Shown: positions 41,133-50,142, numbered from the stretch's first letter. The stretch is DNA of 64,000 nt from Clostridiales bacterium (GCA_012838665.1 DUOX01000034.1:1-64000), one strand, 5' to 3'. The notes: a model not told the origin generated them from the sequence alone. Translations and numbers: made by a program.

Positions 41133-42591
41133 CATAAAACTCCTTTATCTTTATCTTATCAGATATTACTTTATCTATATTGCTGATATATTCGTAGGAA
41201 TACTTGGGTGCAAAAATTCTCTCTATTCTTCCGGTGCCGGTAACCAGCTTGGTTGAGGCGCCGCCGCCCATTGAAATTATACTGCACAGCTCTTCCATTA
41301 TACATATGTTGTATAGGTTTTCAAACCCCGATTTGGCCCAGCCCACGTTCTCAAAACCCCCGGAGATGAACTTCTGACGGTAGAGGTAATAGGGGGCATA
41401 ACCGGCGGACTGCAGCTTTTCCTGAGCGCATTTCAGCATAACGCCCACATCTTCCGCCGGGGGCAGGGCGGCGCCCTCCAGCATTATTCTTGACCCTTTT
41501 TTCAGGGAGAGGGTGTGGACGGTGATGTTTTCGGGGGACAGGCCCAGGACCCGGTCAAGGCTGCGCCCGAAACCCTCCGGAGTATCCCCCGGGAGCCCGG
41601 CAATGAGGTCCATGTTCACCGTAAGAGCCGAAAACATCCGCACCTTCTCAAGGGCCTTTACAATATCGGCGGCGGTGTGCCTTCTGCCTATGGCCTCCAG
41701 GACGGAGTCCTCCATGGTCTGGGGATTGACGCTCACCCGGTTTACCCCGTGGCGGCAGATGACCTCCAGCTTTTCCTTCGTGATGGTGTCGGGCCGCCCC
41801 GCCTCAACGGTATAATCCCTCAGGGCGGACAGGTCAAAGGCCTTCGCCAGTTTGGCGCAGAGCTCGTCCAGTTGCCGCGCCGAGAGGGTGGTGGGGGTTC
41901 CTCCTCCAATATAGACGGAAATTACCCTCAGCCCAAGCTCTCTGACGACCTTTGCCGTGGCCTCAATGTCCTTGTAAAGGGCTTCGAGAAAGGGGGAAAT
42001 AAGCTTCATGCTTTTCTCCACCGCAAGGCTGACAAAGCTGCAGTAGGCGCAGCGGGAGGGGCAGAAGGGTATGCCTATATAAAGGCAGATATCTTTCGGC
42101 GTGAGGCCCTCCTTTACACGAATCCCCGCCCTGGCCGTTTCCAGGCACAGGAGGGCCTTTTCCCTGGATACGTCGTATTCCCGGGAAAACCTGGACAGGG
42201 CCGCCGCCTCGGACATGCCCTTCTCCAGATAGGCAGTAACTATTTTGCCGGGGCGTATTCCCGTCAGGGCGCCCCAGACGGGTTTTGGAATACCGGCTTG
42301 CATTCCCGCCCTGTAGAAGGACAGCTTTATTATACGCTGGAGCAGGCGGTTTTCCGTCAGATTATCGGTAAGGGCGGCCCGCGAAATCCGGGCAGAGCCT
42401 GAATGAACCCTGCCGCCCAGATGGAGCCGGCAGACAGCGGTGACGTAAGTTTTTCCCCTGTGGAGGCTGATTTCCGCCCTCTCGCCCTGAGGGGGGCCGC
42501 CGGGATATTCCGGCCTCTCTTTCGGGAACAGGGTCAGCAGTATCTGCTCCACCGCGTAGCGATAATCGTGTCCTTTTAAATAGAGTTTCAT
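41116..42591 (-). CDS. hemZ: Coproporphyrinogen dehydrogenase HemZ
   Basis: A 491-residue radical SAM enzyme. An N-terminal extension of about 155 residues precedes the cluster motif CPSRCAYC (the CxxxCxxC triad), then the SAM-binding YIGGGTPT and the HemN-like segment EAGRPDTITKEKLEVICRHG. HemZ is the Firmicute HemN paralogue linked to anaerobic conversion of coproporphyrinogen to protoporphyrinogen, though some members may act otherwise. No other heme genes are near. ATG 42591 has only GGTG as an RBS, 6 nt past the stop of the upstream gene, so coupling is likely. Confidence 0.88.
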   Translation of the reverse strand: MKLYLKGHDYRYAVEQILLTLFPKERPEYPGGPPQGERAEISLHRGKTYVTAVCRLHLGGRVHSGSARISRAALTDNLTENRLLQRIIKLSFYRAGMQAGIPKPVWGALTGIRPGKIVTAYLEKGMSEAAALSRFSREYDVSREKALLCLETARAGIRVKEGLTPKDICLYIGIPFCPSRCAYCSFVSLAVEKSMKLISPFLEALYKDIEATAKVVRELGLRVISVYIGGGTPTTLSARQLDELCAKLAKAFDLSALRDYTVEAGRPDTITKEKLEVICRHGVNRVSVNPQTMEDSVLEAIGRRHTAADIVKALEKVRMFSALTVNMDLIAGLPGDTPEGFGRSLDRVLGLSPENITVHTLSLKKGSRIMLEGAALPPAEDVGVMLKCAQEKLQSAGYAPYYLYRQKFISGGFENVGWAKSGFENLYNICIMEELCSIISMGGGASTKLVTGTGRIERIFAPKYSYEYISNIDKVISDKIKIKEFYDGLQS

Positions 42592-42597
42592 AAAAAA

Positions 42598-44193
42598 TCA
42601 CCGCTGCCAGGCGTCGGAAAGATGATCCAACTGCTTGGCAAATTTTATCAGTTCTTTGTTCGCCATGCCCTCGCAGGAGTAAATCACGGACATAATCCGC
42701 TCTCCGGCTGCCACCAGCCGCTCAAAGGCGGTGGGCGTCTTGGGTTTAACAGTCTTTCTGATGGGTATGCCCTCGGTAATCGTAATGGGTCTTCCCAGGA
42801 TGAGGTCAAAGCTGGTGCCGCTGTAGGGGGCAAAGGCTATGTAGTTATGTTCCTTTTCCAATGTGTTGACAAATATATCGCAGACCTCGTCCTGGCAGTG
42901 ATTTACGAATACCATTTTCGGTCTTTTCTCAAATCCCGCCAGCCAGTTGATAAGCCCAATCTTGTCCGCATGGCCACTGATTCCCGGCAGGGCGGCGATT
43001 TCCGCATTTACGGCTATGGTTTCCCCGAAGAGCTTAACGCTCTTTGCGCCGTCGTATATGATGCGGCCCAGAGTGCCTGCCGCCTGATATCCCACAAAAA
43101 GGATAAGGCTTTCCGGCCGCCAGAGATTGTGCTTTAAGTGGTGGCGTATGCGCCCTGCCTCGCACATGCCGCTGGCGGAGATAATCACCTTGGGGGTGGT
43201 GTCAACGTTGATGGCCTTGGATTCCTCTGAGGAAACGGAGATTTTCAATCCGGGGAATACCAGTGGATTTATACCCTTGAGCAGGAGGTCTGTGGTCTCC
43301 TTATCAAAATAGTGGGGGCCGGTTTGCTGGAAAATGGAGGTGGCCTCTATGGCCAGGGGGCTGTCCACATATACGGGGAAGTTACCATGGCCCCGTATCA
43401 AGCCCTTTTCTTTGATTTCCCGGATGAAGTACAGTATTTCCTGCGTGCGCCCTACGGCAAAGGAGGGGATGACAACGTTGCCGCCCCTGTCCAGGGCGCG
43501 CTGAATAAAGCCGGCCAGGGCGCCGATATAGTCCGGCCTTTCGCCGTGCAGGCGATCACCATAAGTGCCCTCAATAACCACATAGTCGGCGTCCGGAATT
43601 ATTTGCGGGTCCCGGATTATCGGCTGGTCGATGTTACCGACATCGCCGCTGAAAACAATTTTCTTAGTCTCGCCGCCCTCGGTGAGCCAGACCTCAATGC
43701 AGGCAGAGCCCAAAAGGTGCCCGATGTCCCGGAAACGGATTTCCACCCCCTCGGCTACTTTAATCATCTTATTGTAGGGGTAGGGGCGAAAGCATTTTAA
43801 GGCGCCTTCCACGTCTTCCATGGTATAAACAGGCTGATATTCTCCCGCGCCGGAACGTTTGGATTTCCGGTTGCGCCATTCTGCCTCGGACATCTGGATA
43901 TGGGCGCTGTCGCGGAGCATAATGCTGCATAAATTGTATGTGACTTCCGTAGAATATATGGTCCCTTTGAACCCGTTTTTATATAACAGGGGTATATTTC
44001 CAGAGTGGTCGATGTGGGCATGGGTGAGGAGAACGAAGTCTATAATCCCAGGGTCCACCGGCAGGGGCTGGTTTTCAAAAATGTCCTTGCCCTGCTCCAT
44101 GCCAAAGTCCACAAGGCCGTATTTTCCGCCCCCCTCAATAAGCGTACAGCTTCCCGTGACCTCGTGAGCCGCACCCAGGAATGTAAGTTTCAT
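42598..44193 (-). CDS. MBL-fold/beta-CASP RNA-processing hydrolase
   Basis: About 531 residues of the CPSF-73/RNase J-like superfamily. The metallo-beta-lactamase motif LLTHAHIDHSGNIPLL (HxHxDH, near residue 53) is followed by further ligands in RDIGHLLGS and FSGDVG. A beta-CASP insert has FAVGRTQEIL, and an RMMBL-like end has LPGISGHADKIGLINWL. Such proteins act as zinc-dependent endo- or exonucleases, probably on RNA. A C-terminal extension of about 60 residues (MANKELIKFAKQLDHL) is unassigned. ATG 44193 with GGGGG 9-13 nt upstream is preferred to GTG 44211. First gene of a five-gene minus operon. Confidence 0.88.
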   Translation of the reverse strand: MKLTFLGAAHEVTGSCTLIEGGGKYGLVDFGMEQGKDIFENQPLPVDPGIIDFVLLTHAHIDHSGNIPLLYKNGFKGTIYSTEVTYNLCSIMLRDSAHIQMSEAEWRNRKSKRSGAGEYQPVYTMEDVEGALKCFRPYPYNKMIKVAEGVEIRFRDIGHLLGSACIEVWLTEGGETKKIVFSGDVGNIDQPIIRDPQIIPDADYVVIEGTYGDRLHGERPDYIGALAGFIQRALDRGGNVVIPSFAVGRTQEILYFIREIKEKGLIRGHGNFPVYVDSPLAIEATSIFQQTGPHYFDKETTDLLLKGINPLVFPGLKISVSSEESKAINVDTTPKVIISASGMCEAGRIRHHLKHNLWRPESLILFVGYQAAGTLGRIIYDGAKSVKLFGETIAVNAEIAALPGISGHADKIGLINWLAGFEKRPKMVFVNHCQDEVCDIFVNTLEKEHNYIAFAPYSGTSFDLILGRPITITEGIPIRKTVKPKTPTAFERLVAAGERIMSVIYSCEGMANKELIKFAKQLDHLSDAWQR

Positions 44194-44267
44194 ATTCGTT
44201 TCCCCCGTCACAATTTATGTTTTTTTATTCTCATAGTATAGCATAGAATACCACAATTGGACAACGA

Positions 44268-44310
44268 TAAAAAAACCGCAGCCTTTTTTGAAAGAAGTCG
44301 CGGTTTTTTT
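44268..44310. terminator. Terminator with T-tracts on both strands
   Basis: AAAAAAACCGC and GCGGTTTTTTT around a 21-nt loop. It lies 16 nt beyond the holin-like stop on the minus strand; the divergent T-runs allow action in both directions. Confidence 0.75.
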
Positions 44311-44325
44311 GGCATTAGGCGCAGG

Positions 44326-44502
44326 TTATTCTCTTTCCATTTGGGTTCCGAAATAGAAGGAGATAACCATTAAAACCACATTTGTCACGTTGTCGGGGGA
44401 GATGCTGCCTTTGATTGCCAGGATCGAAAATACGGTTATGAGCGCAAGGGTAACAAGTGTTTTGACCTTAACCAGAGCGGCAAGATTGTTTATTATCTTC
44501 AT
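44326..44502 (-). CDS. Small holin-like membrane protein
   Basis: A 58-residue protein, MKIINNLAALVKVKTLVTL at the start and ISFYFGTQMERE at the end, with two hydrophobic segments (about 13-30 and 40-52) joined by the polar turn KGSISPDNV. Size and layout resemble small phage-type holins. Its ATG overlaps the amidase stop (ATGA) and AGGAGG lies inside the amidase end, so the two are translationally coupled. Together they look like a lysis pair: the membrane protein lets the amidase reach the wall. It could instead be a small membrane protein for a signal-less amidase. No phage structural genes are nearby. Confidence 0.7.
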   Translation of the reverse strand: MKIINNLAALVKVKTLVTLALITVFSILAIKGSISPDNVTNVVLMVISFYFGTQMERE

Positions 44503-45125
44503 GTGTCCTCCTTAAAAAGTCCGTTTCTGTCGCATATAACAAGTATTCTGACCATGTCATGGGACAGGTCCAAATCGTTTCCCGTGCCTATGAGACTGCC
44601 GTTTCCTATGAGTTTTTCCACAGTGGGCCTGGCCCATTGCGGAACCTCCTCCACAGTCTTATATCGCTGTTCATTGGGCTCAACAGGCTGCGCTGGCGAG
44701 GTGATATATTCGAAAGGAAAGTTTTTTCCCGGACAGGCAGTGGCGTTTAAGTCCTTATGCCCCAATACTGTGAGGCTCGGATACCTTTTCAGGATATCGG
44801 ATACCAGCCGCCGGCCCGAATCCATCTGGACCCGGGGCATTTCCTCCGTTTCAAAATTACCCTCGAAACATATGCCTATAGAGTTGTTGTTATAGTCGGC
44901 GGTGTGGCCGCCAATCCAGTTTTCAGGGCGGCCCCGGTAAACGCTCCCGTCTTTGCGCACGTAATAATGATAGGCGATTCCCGCCCAGGCCCGGGCGAGG
45001 TGCCAGTTGTGAACATCCATGGGGCTTGCCGAACTCGCGGCCGCATGATGCAGAATAAGATATGAGGTTCTGGTTCTGTTGCCGGGGTTGAACGCCCAGT
45101 TATAGTCGGGCTCCAATATAGTCAT
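44499..45125 (-). CDS. N-acetylmuramoyl-L-alanine amidase (PGRP type)
   Basis: A 208-residue Amidase_2/PGRP-type zinc amidase that cuts the bond between muramic acid and the stem peptide. Zinc-site motifs are LILHHAAASSASP (His), WIGGHTADYNNNSIGICFEG, and LGHKDLNATACPG (His, Cys). A C-terminal segment (VPQWARPTVEKLIGNGSLIG) is a small helical repeat often seen after phage-derived amidases. There is no signal peptide, in keeping with dependence on the coupled holin-like protein. Start ATG 45125 has AGGAGGG 6 nt upstream. Confidence 0.9.
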   Translation of the reverse strand: MTILEPDYNWAFNPGNRTRTSYLILHHAAASSASPMDVHNWHLARAWAGIAYHYYVRKDGSVYRGRPENWIGGHTADYNNNSIGICFEGNFETEEMPRVQMDSGRRLVSDILKRYPSLTVLGHKDLNATACPGKNFPFEYITSPAQPVEPNEQRYKTVEEVPQWARPTVEKLIGNGSLIGTGNDLDLSHDMVRILVICDRNGLFKEDT

Positions 45126-45235
45126 AAAATCCCTCCTACACCCTTAGCCCGCAACAGGGGCTGTTTTGCACCATTATATGCAACAAAAATTCCTCAGGGG
45201 ATACTGGACTTCTTTAATAGGAAATGGACAGTGGT

Positions 45236-45274
45236 CAAAAAAGGAGCGGGCACCCATAGGGCAGCCTGCTCCTT
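45236..45274 (-). terminator. Terminator after the small gene at 45.3 kb
   Basis: On the minus strand AGGAGC pairs with GCTCCT across a loop with an inner GGCTGCCC/GGGTGCC stem, then six T's. Confidence 0.7.
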
Positions 45275-45296
45275 ACAATATCGCTCCTTGTCAACA

Positions 45297-45557
45297 TTAT
45301 GATTTCCTAATTTTGTTTAACAGATAACGGGCTTCTTCGGCACGGTCTTTGTGTATTATGTACTGTTGTTGCAACGGATCTATTCCGGCGGTGTTGATAA
45401 CGAAGGGACTGCCCCTCATTATGGTATTTCTCCCTAATCTTCCGCGGATTGAGTGGAATTTTTCTTTTATGGGTATATTCTCGCTGACCAGTGCGTTCTT
45501 CACGCGCAAATGCTCATCAAAAGAAAAGCAGCTGTGAATTTCAACCTATGAAAACAA
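45297..45557 (-). pseudogene. Small conserved-type protein with an in-frame amber codon near its start
   Basis: The open part encodes about 82 residues (HSCFSFDEHLRVKNALVSEN, then RGSPFVINTAGID and YIIHKDRAEEARYLLNKIRK). The layout resembles small clostridial proteins of the DUF2007-like signal-transducer type; that family call is tentative. The only start with a good ribosome site is TTG 45557 (AGGAG 9 nt upstream), but its frame reads TTG-TTT-TCA-TAG at 45548-45546 before continuing open. Either the gene carries an early nonsense mutation, or it starts at the poorly served TTG 45509 as a 70-residue protein. Function unknown. Confidence 0.5.
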
Positions 45558-45649
45558 AGAATCACTCTCCTTGAAAAAAGTAATTGTTCCGCTGATAAAA
45601 CAATTAAGAACGCCGAATTGTTGCGGTTTTTTCTTTTTCGCTTTAGCCG

Positions 45650-47161
45650 CTAAATCCCCAGATTTTCCAGCTCATTTATAATTTCCAGCTGGCGCTCGTA
45701 GAACAGCAAATCCTGATTATGGGCGAAGTATTCCTCGGAACCGTAGCGGCTGATAAAGCGGGAGGCGTATTGGTTGATGGTCAGTTCCGTTTCCAGAATA
45801 ATCATCTCCTGACTCTTGCCGAAGGTGCCGTCGCAGAAGAGATAAAGGTTCCTCATTTTGTCCCTGACGGTTTTGACCTGCTCCTTTAGCTCGGCCACAC
45901 GGCGGTCGAAGTCCGCCTTGATTTTTGAGAAAGCCTCCTTGCCGTATTCGGCACCGCTAGCGGCAAACAGTGCCTTATACTCCTCCAATACGCCGGACAC
46001 GCGGGTTAAAACATGCAGCCTGTCCAATGACAGGGTGGAGGCCCTCTTGCCCGTCTCAATCACCGCGTTGTTCCGGGAAATCTGTTCATTGAGAGCGATT
46101 ACCGCGTCGGCGACGTCATCGGTCAGCGCCTGACGGACATTTTTGAGCAGGGGAATCAGAGCGGAAATAACGTCTTCCTCCATGCAAACCCGCTTTAAAT
46201 GTACTGTCATTTCATCCAGAAGCAGGCCCAGCAAACTCAGGCGCTCGTCGAACTTTGCCTTCTTAGCGCGGGTCTTGATGTCAACGTCGGCATCGCCGTC
46301 CAAAATCCTTTCCACCTGGTAATCGGAGCGGTACTTGTTAAACAGGTCGTAATAAATAGCAAAATCCTTGGCGATTTCGGGGTTTTGAATATACTGCATC
46401 ACCAGATTCTCGGTGACGGGAAAGCCCCGGCGCTCATAAATTCGGATGACGGAGGACAGGTCTGTCCAGCCCCGGGCGGTTGCAAAGGTTTTGCCCTCCA
46501 AAGTGGACTCTATCTTGTAAAAGTTAGTCCTTTTAATGTCCAGATATGTGATAATGGCGGGACAGACGCCGGCGTTTACGGCATATTCCTTCCAGGCGTC
46601 GTAATCCGGCTCAATATCAATGCGCTTTAAACGGTCCCATGTGACAATATCGAACTCGCGCACGGAGTTGTTGTACTCGGGAGGGTTGCCTGCCGTGACC
46701 ACAATCCAGCCGTCGGGCACACGATGCCGCCCAAAGACCTTATATTGCAGGAATTGGAGCATGGCCGGCGCGAGAGTTTCCGAAACGCAGTTGATTTCAT
46801 CCAGAAAAAGAATGCCCTCCTTCAATCCGGTGTCCTGAATCATGTCATAGACGGAGGCAATTATTTCGCTCATGGTGTACTCGGTTACGCTGTATTCCCT
46901 CCCCCCGTAATTCTTCCGCATGATATAGGGCAGGCCGAGGGCGCTTTGCCGCGTATGGTGGCCCATGGAATAGCTGACAAGTCCCACACCAAGCTCCTGG
47001 GCGATCTGCTCCATAATGGTGGTTTTTCCAATACCCGGCGGTCCCACCAGAAAGATCGGCCTCTGCTTTTCAATGGGAATTTCATACTCGTCAAATTCAT
47101 TTTTGGTGAAGTATGCGAAAATGGCGTTTCGTATTTCTTCCTTTGCATCTTTAATGTTCAT
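45650..47161 (-). CDS. MoxR-type AAA+ ATPase
   Basis: A 503-residue AAA+ protein. Walker A is VGPPGIGKTT (residues 39-48), Walker B ILFLDEINCV (117-126) and sensor 1 VVTAGNPPEYNNSVREFD (155-172), the pattern of MoxR/YeaC-like ATPases. A helical C-terminal half (about 290-500, coiled-coil stretch at RRVAELKEQVKTVRDKM) is unusually long for MoxR. MoxR proteins act as chaperones with VWA partners; here a VWA-like protein is encoded two genes upstream with an LRR protein between. RBS GGAGGAACACAGT precedes ATG 47161. Last gene of the three-gene unit. Confidence 0.85.
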   Translation of the reverse strand: MNIKDAKEEIRNAIFAYFTKNEFDEYEIPIEKQRPIFLVGPPGIGKTTIMEQIAQELGVGLVSYSMGHHTRQSALGLPYIMRKNYGGREYSVTEYTMSEIIASVYDMIQDTGLKEGILFLDEINCVSETLAPAMLQFLQYKVFGRHRVPDGWIVVTAGNPPEYNNSVREFDIVTWDRLKRIDIEPDYDAWKEYAVNAGVCPAIITYLDIKRTNFYKIESTLEGKTFATARGWTDLSSVIRIYERRGFPVTENLVMQYIQNPEIAKDFAIYYDLFNKYRSDYQVERILDGDADVDIKTRAKKAKFDERLSLLGLLLDEMTVHLKRVCMEEDVISALIPLLKNVRQALTDDVADAVIALNEQISRNNAVIETGKRASTLSLDRLHVLTRVSGVLEEYKALFAASGAEYGKEAFSKIKADFDRRVAELKEQVKTVRDKMRNLYLFCDGTFGKSQEMIILETELTINQYASRFISRYGSEEYFAHNQDLLFYERQLEIINELENLGI

Positions 47162-47188
47162 ACTGTGTTCCTCCGCTTATCTTTCCGG

Positions 47189-48721
47189 TTACAGCGATAA
47201 ATCAAACTGCTCGAACCGTAAATCAATCATTTGGTCCGGATTCTTTGGAGAAAAAGTCTCCTTCTGGTAATCCAGTAGCGCGGCGGATGCCGCAGTGTAT
47301 CCCCCGGCGGAAGCTATGGCCAGTAAGTTTTCTATATCGTTCATCTTAATCATCCGATGGTCGGTCATCCAGCGGAGAAATTCCATATCCGTCATCATTT
47401 CCCTGTGGAACAAATCCAAATGATTGCGGATATACTCCATGTAACCTTCCCTAATCCGGGTTTCAACCATGATTCCGTCTATATCAGCCCGGATAAAGCC
47501 GATTGCGGCGTAGCGCCTGCCCATATTTGAACGGATGTCGGAAACATCCCTTGTGGTTATAAATGGAATGGTGGTATGATCGGCGCTCCTGCACTCAGGG
47601 TCGTGGGGGTTGACAAACCAGCGCAGGTCATGGGACATGCCCTGCGGCAGCTTAATCCACAACAGGGCGCTGCATTTATGAAAGGCTCCTGCGCCAATAT
47701 GCTTAACATTGTCCGGAATTGCCATGCTGGTCAGCCTGTTACAGCCTTCAAATACCGCCTCTCCCAGCTCCGTCAGGCTTCCGGGTAAATCAAGCTGCGT
47801 GATTTTTCCGCAGCGGCTGAAGGCTCTGTCTCCCGTGCGCTGCAAACCCTCCGGGAAAGTAATCTCCTCCAGGTTATTTGCGCAGGCGAAGGCCTCAAAG
47901 TCGATTTCCGTGACCGTTTTGGGAACTGTAACTCTTGTCAACCCGTTGGGGCAGTAGACCAGCCGCGCTCCGTCCCTGCTGCAGAGCAGCCCGTCTATTT
48001 CGCGATAATTCTCATTGCCCGGCGCCACATGAATTCGCACCAGATTATAACATTCCAGAAAAGCGCCTTTGTCAACTTCCGTCACCGTCTCCGACAGGGT
48101 TACATCCGTAAGTTTCGCGCAGCCGTAGAACACGCCTCTTTCAAGAGTCTCCACCCCCTGTGGAATGGTGACATGAGTCAGGCTCTGGCATCTGGAAAAG
48201 GCGCTGCGCTCCATTTTCTTCAGACCTCTGGCTACCGGCAGCCGGGTCAGGCCGCAGTCGAAAAATGAAAACTCGCCTATGCTGGTTACGCTGTCGGGCA
48301 GAGCCAGTTCCGCCAAACTCCGGCAGGAGGCAAAGGCGCTGCGGTTTATGCGCACAAGTCCCTCAGGCAGGGTTAAATCGCGTAGGCTTTGACAGCCGGA
48401 GAATGCGTTTTCTTCAATTTCAGTAAGCCCTTTAAGCAACGACAGGCTGCTTAGCTCTCTGCAGCCGTAAAAGGCGCTGCCGCCGATTTTCTTCATAGTT
48501 TTGGGGAATTTCACCTTTGACAGCCTTCCACAGCCGTAAAAGGCCTCCGTGCCGATTTCCTCCAGACTTTCGGGCAATTCCAGTTCAATCAAAGTCATGC
48601 ATCCGGCGAAGGCCCGCTGGCCGATTGCGGCAACCCCTTCCGGAACCGCCACAAGACCGCCGTCCCCCTTATATTTCAATAAGACGTTTTTTTCAATCAG
48701 AAAATCATTGTTGTTTATCAT
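47189..48721 (-). CDS. BspA-type leucine-rich repeat protein
   Basis: About 510 residues. Residues 25-385 hold about 13 tandem BspA-type repeats of roughly 23 residues, each with a consensus such as LTEIEENAFSGCQSLRDLTL (xF-x-x-C, then L-x-x-L-x-L-P). One repeat is replaced by an insert (ENYREIDGLLCSRDGARLVY). The C-terminal 120 residues are a separate helical domain (YMEYIRNHLDLFHREMMTDM). There is no signal peptide or anchor, so unlike most BspA proteins it is probably cytoplasmic and a recognition or scaffold partner of the ATPase. ATG 48721 is preferred to ATG 48733; it overlaps the upstream gene by 17 nt. Confidence 0.85.
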   Translation of the reverse strand: MINNNDFLIEKNVLLKYKGDGGLVAVPEGVAAIGQRAFAGCMTLIELELPESLEEIGTEAFYGCGRLSKVKFPKTMKKIGGSAFYGCRELSSLSLLKGLTEIEENAFSGCQSLRDLTLPEGLVRINRSAFASCRSLAELALPDSVTSIGEFSFFDCGLTRLPVARGLKKMERSAFSRCQSLTHVTIPQGVETLERGVFYGCAKLTDVTLSETVTEVDKGAFLECYNLVRIHVAPGNENYREIDGLLCSRDGARLVYCPNGLTRVTVPKTVTEIDFEAFACANNLEEITFPEGLQRTGDRAFSRCGKITQLDLPGSLTELGEAVFEGCNRLTSMAIPDNVKHIGAGAFHKCSALLWIKLPQGMSHDLRWFVNPHDPECRSADHTTIPFITTRDVSDIRSNMGRRYAAIGFIRADIDGIMVETRIREGYMEYIRNHLDLFHREMMTDMEFLRWMTDHRMIKMNDIENLLAIASAGGYTAASAALLDYQKETFSPKNPDQMIDLRFEQFDLSL

Positions 48722-50012
48722 AATCAATCTCATCCCTTTGCAGCACTATACGAATTGCCCACGGGGGCACATCAGGCTTGCCGTAATCGTCATTTACAAA
48801 AACAAACACCGCATCGTAATTGGGCTTTGCCCGCGGAAACGCGCCCGCTCCATCGGTCAGATAGATTAAGCCCCTGAGATTGCGAAACTCGCCCCTTTGC
48901 AGCATCCCATCCGCATGGATAAAAGCCGGCCTGAAATCAGTTTCGTCCCTGATTTTCAAGCGCTGCAGGAGAGTTTCCAATTCCGTCTCATCCCGAATAT
49001 GTACATATTCCGCGTTCGCACCGTCGCACAGTAGAAAATGCAGGCGGACTTGCGATTTGGGGCTGTCAGTGGCACGCAAAACTTCATAGGTTTTTCTTAT
49101 AAACCCCCGTACCTCTTTCAGGGAGAGCAATCCCGAAAACTGCAGGGCAACAACAAATTCGCGGATATTTTTTATATCCCTGTATTCCAGTGGCTCAATC
49201 AGCGGCATGTTTTCATATAACCGCATGCCATAGGTATAGAAAATATAATCAAACTCATCCGGATTGGTCCTCATCGGTTCGCCCCGGGTGGCGAATTTCC
49301 GCAAAAAACCGGCGTAGTCATAGGTTTCCCTGTTGACCTCCCGCAGGTTCTGCATAATGGCCTCCGCCTTGTCTCCCTGCCGCCGGGCGAAAGTCTCCAT
49401 GTCAACCTGCATTCGCCTGGCAATCTCTTGCCAATCTTCCAGACCGGTCCGCTGGGTCTGGATTGTCTCCCCGTTTTCATACCACAGGTCATGTCCGTCG
49501 GCAAAAAAAAGCCGTCTCCATGTTTCGTATTCGGTCTCTCCCAACGGATGCGTGAGCAGCCAGCGGTATATTTTTCCCGCAGTCAGCATGCCGGCCTGTC
49601 TTTTCAGTTTTTCTGTTATATCCCGCTGTTTTTGTTCCCTTTCCACAGTTACGGCCATCAGCTTGAGCTGGGAAATGGCATGCTCCAGCGCAATATCACA
49701 GGACAAATCCCAAAGTTTTCGGTCCACATCCTTATTGTGATACATATGCTGGAAAACGCAGTGGAGGACAAGATGAAGATACTCCCGTGCAGCCAACGTG
49801 CGCTCGTCTCGATAGCCGCGCAGAACATGGAGAGTATCGTAGTACATGGCCTGCCCGTCGGTGGCAAGTCCGATATTCTCCCTAAACTCAGGCATAAACT
49901 GGCTCAAAGCCACGTCCAGAAACCGCAGGTTGACCAAAAGGGTATTGCGTGCCAGGGTCAGCACGTCCAAAGCCAATGCGTCGGCCTTATTTTTTGCTTG
50001 GGGTTCATTCAT
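48705..50012 (-). CDS. DUF2201/VWA-like protein with degenerate metal sites
   Basis: About 435 residues. The N-terminal part aligns by eye with the DUF2201 putative metallopeptidase domain: the usual HExxH is HLVLH (residues ~81-85) so the catalytic Glu is Leu, followed by KLWDLSCDIALEHAI. The C-terminal part has the VWA-like end LLCDGANAEY, ETDFRPAFIHADG and LRGLIYLTDGAGAFP. Where the MIDAS DxSxS is expected it reads QFSGLLS. Both sites therefore look inactive, suggesting an adaptor for the MoxR ATPase. GGGAG lies 8 nt before ATG 50012. A TATAAT at 50052-50047 with a poor -35 may be the promoter. First gene of the unit. Confidence 0.75.
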   Translation of the reverse strand: MNEPQAKNKADALALDVLTLARNTLLVNLRFLDVALSQFMPEFRENIGLATDGQAMYYDTLHVLRGYRDERTLAAREYLHLVLHCVFQHMYHNKDVDRKLWDLSCDIALEHAISQLKLMAVTVEREQKQRDITEKLKRQAGMLTAGKIYRWLLTHPLGETEYETWRRLFFADGHDLWYENGETIQTQRTGLEDWQEIARRMQVDMETFARRQGDKAEAIMQNLREVNRETYDYAGFLRKFATRGEPMRTNPDEFDYIFYTYGMRLYENMPLIEPLEYRDIKNIREFVVALQFSGLLSLKEVRGFIRKTYEVLRATDSPKSQVRLHFLLCDGANAEYVHIRDETELETLLQRLKIRDETDFRPAFIHADGMLQRGEFRNLRGLIYLTDGAGAFPRAKPNYDAVFVFVNDDYGKPDVPPWAIRIVLQRDEIDYDKQQ

Positions 50013-50118
50013 TAGGCATACTCCCATTTGGTGGAATTTAAGACTTATTATAACATAAAAGGCGAAATTTGTATGATAAAATATTTTGTTAATTGAAATA
50101 ATTGCAGGATTATGAAAT

Positions 50119-50142
50119 AATCCCGCAGCTGGCTGCGGGATT
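50119..50142 (-). terminator. Hairpin after the MBL-fold hydrolase gene
   Basis: Perfect AATCCCGCAGC/GCTGCGGGATT repeat with a two-base loop, followed by ATTTC on the minus strand. It ends the long opp-hydrolase unit. Confidence 0.7.

Noticed and set aside
45546..45548. Pyrrolysine at the TAG
   Set aside because: No pyl genes are in the window and the TAG is at codon 4 of a possible start, where a nonsense mutation is simpler.
47600..48700. CRISPR-like or other DNA repeat array
   Set aside because: The periodic similarity reflects the protein-level leucine-rich repeats; the DNA units differ and have no spacers.
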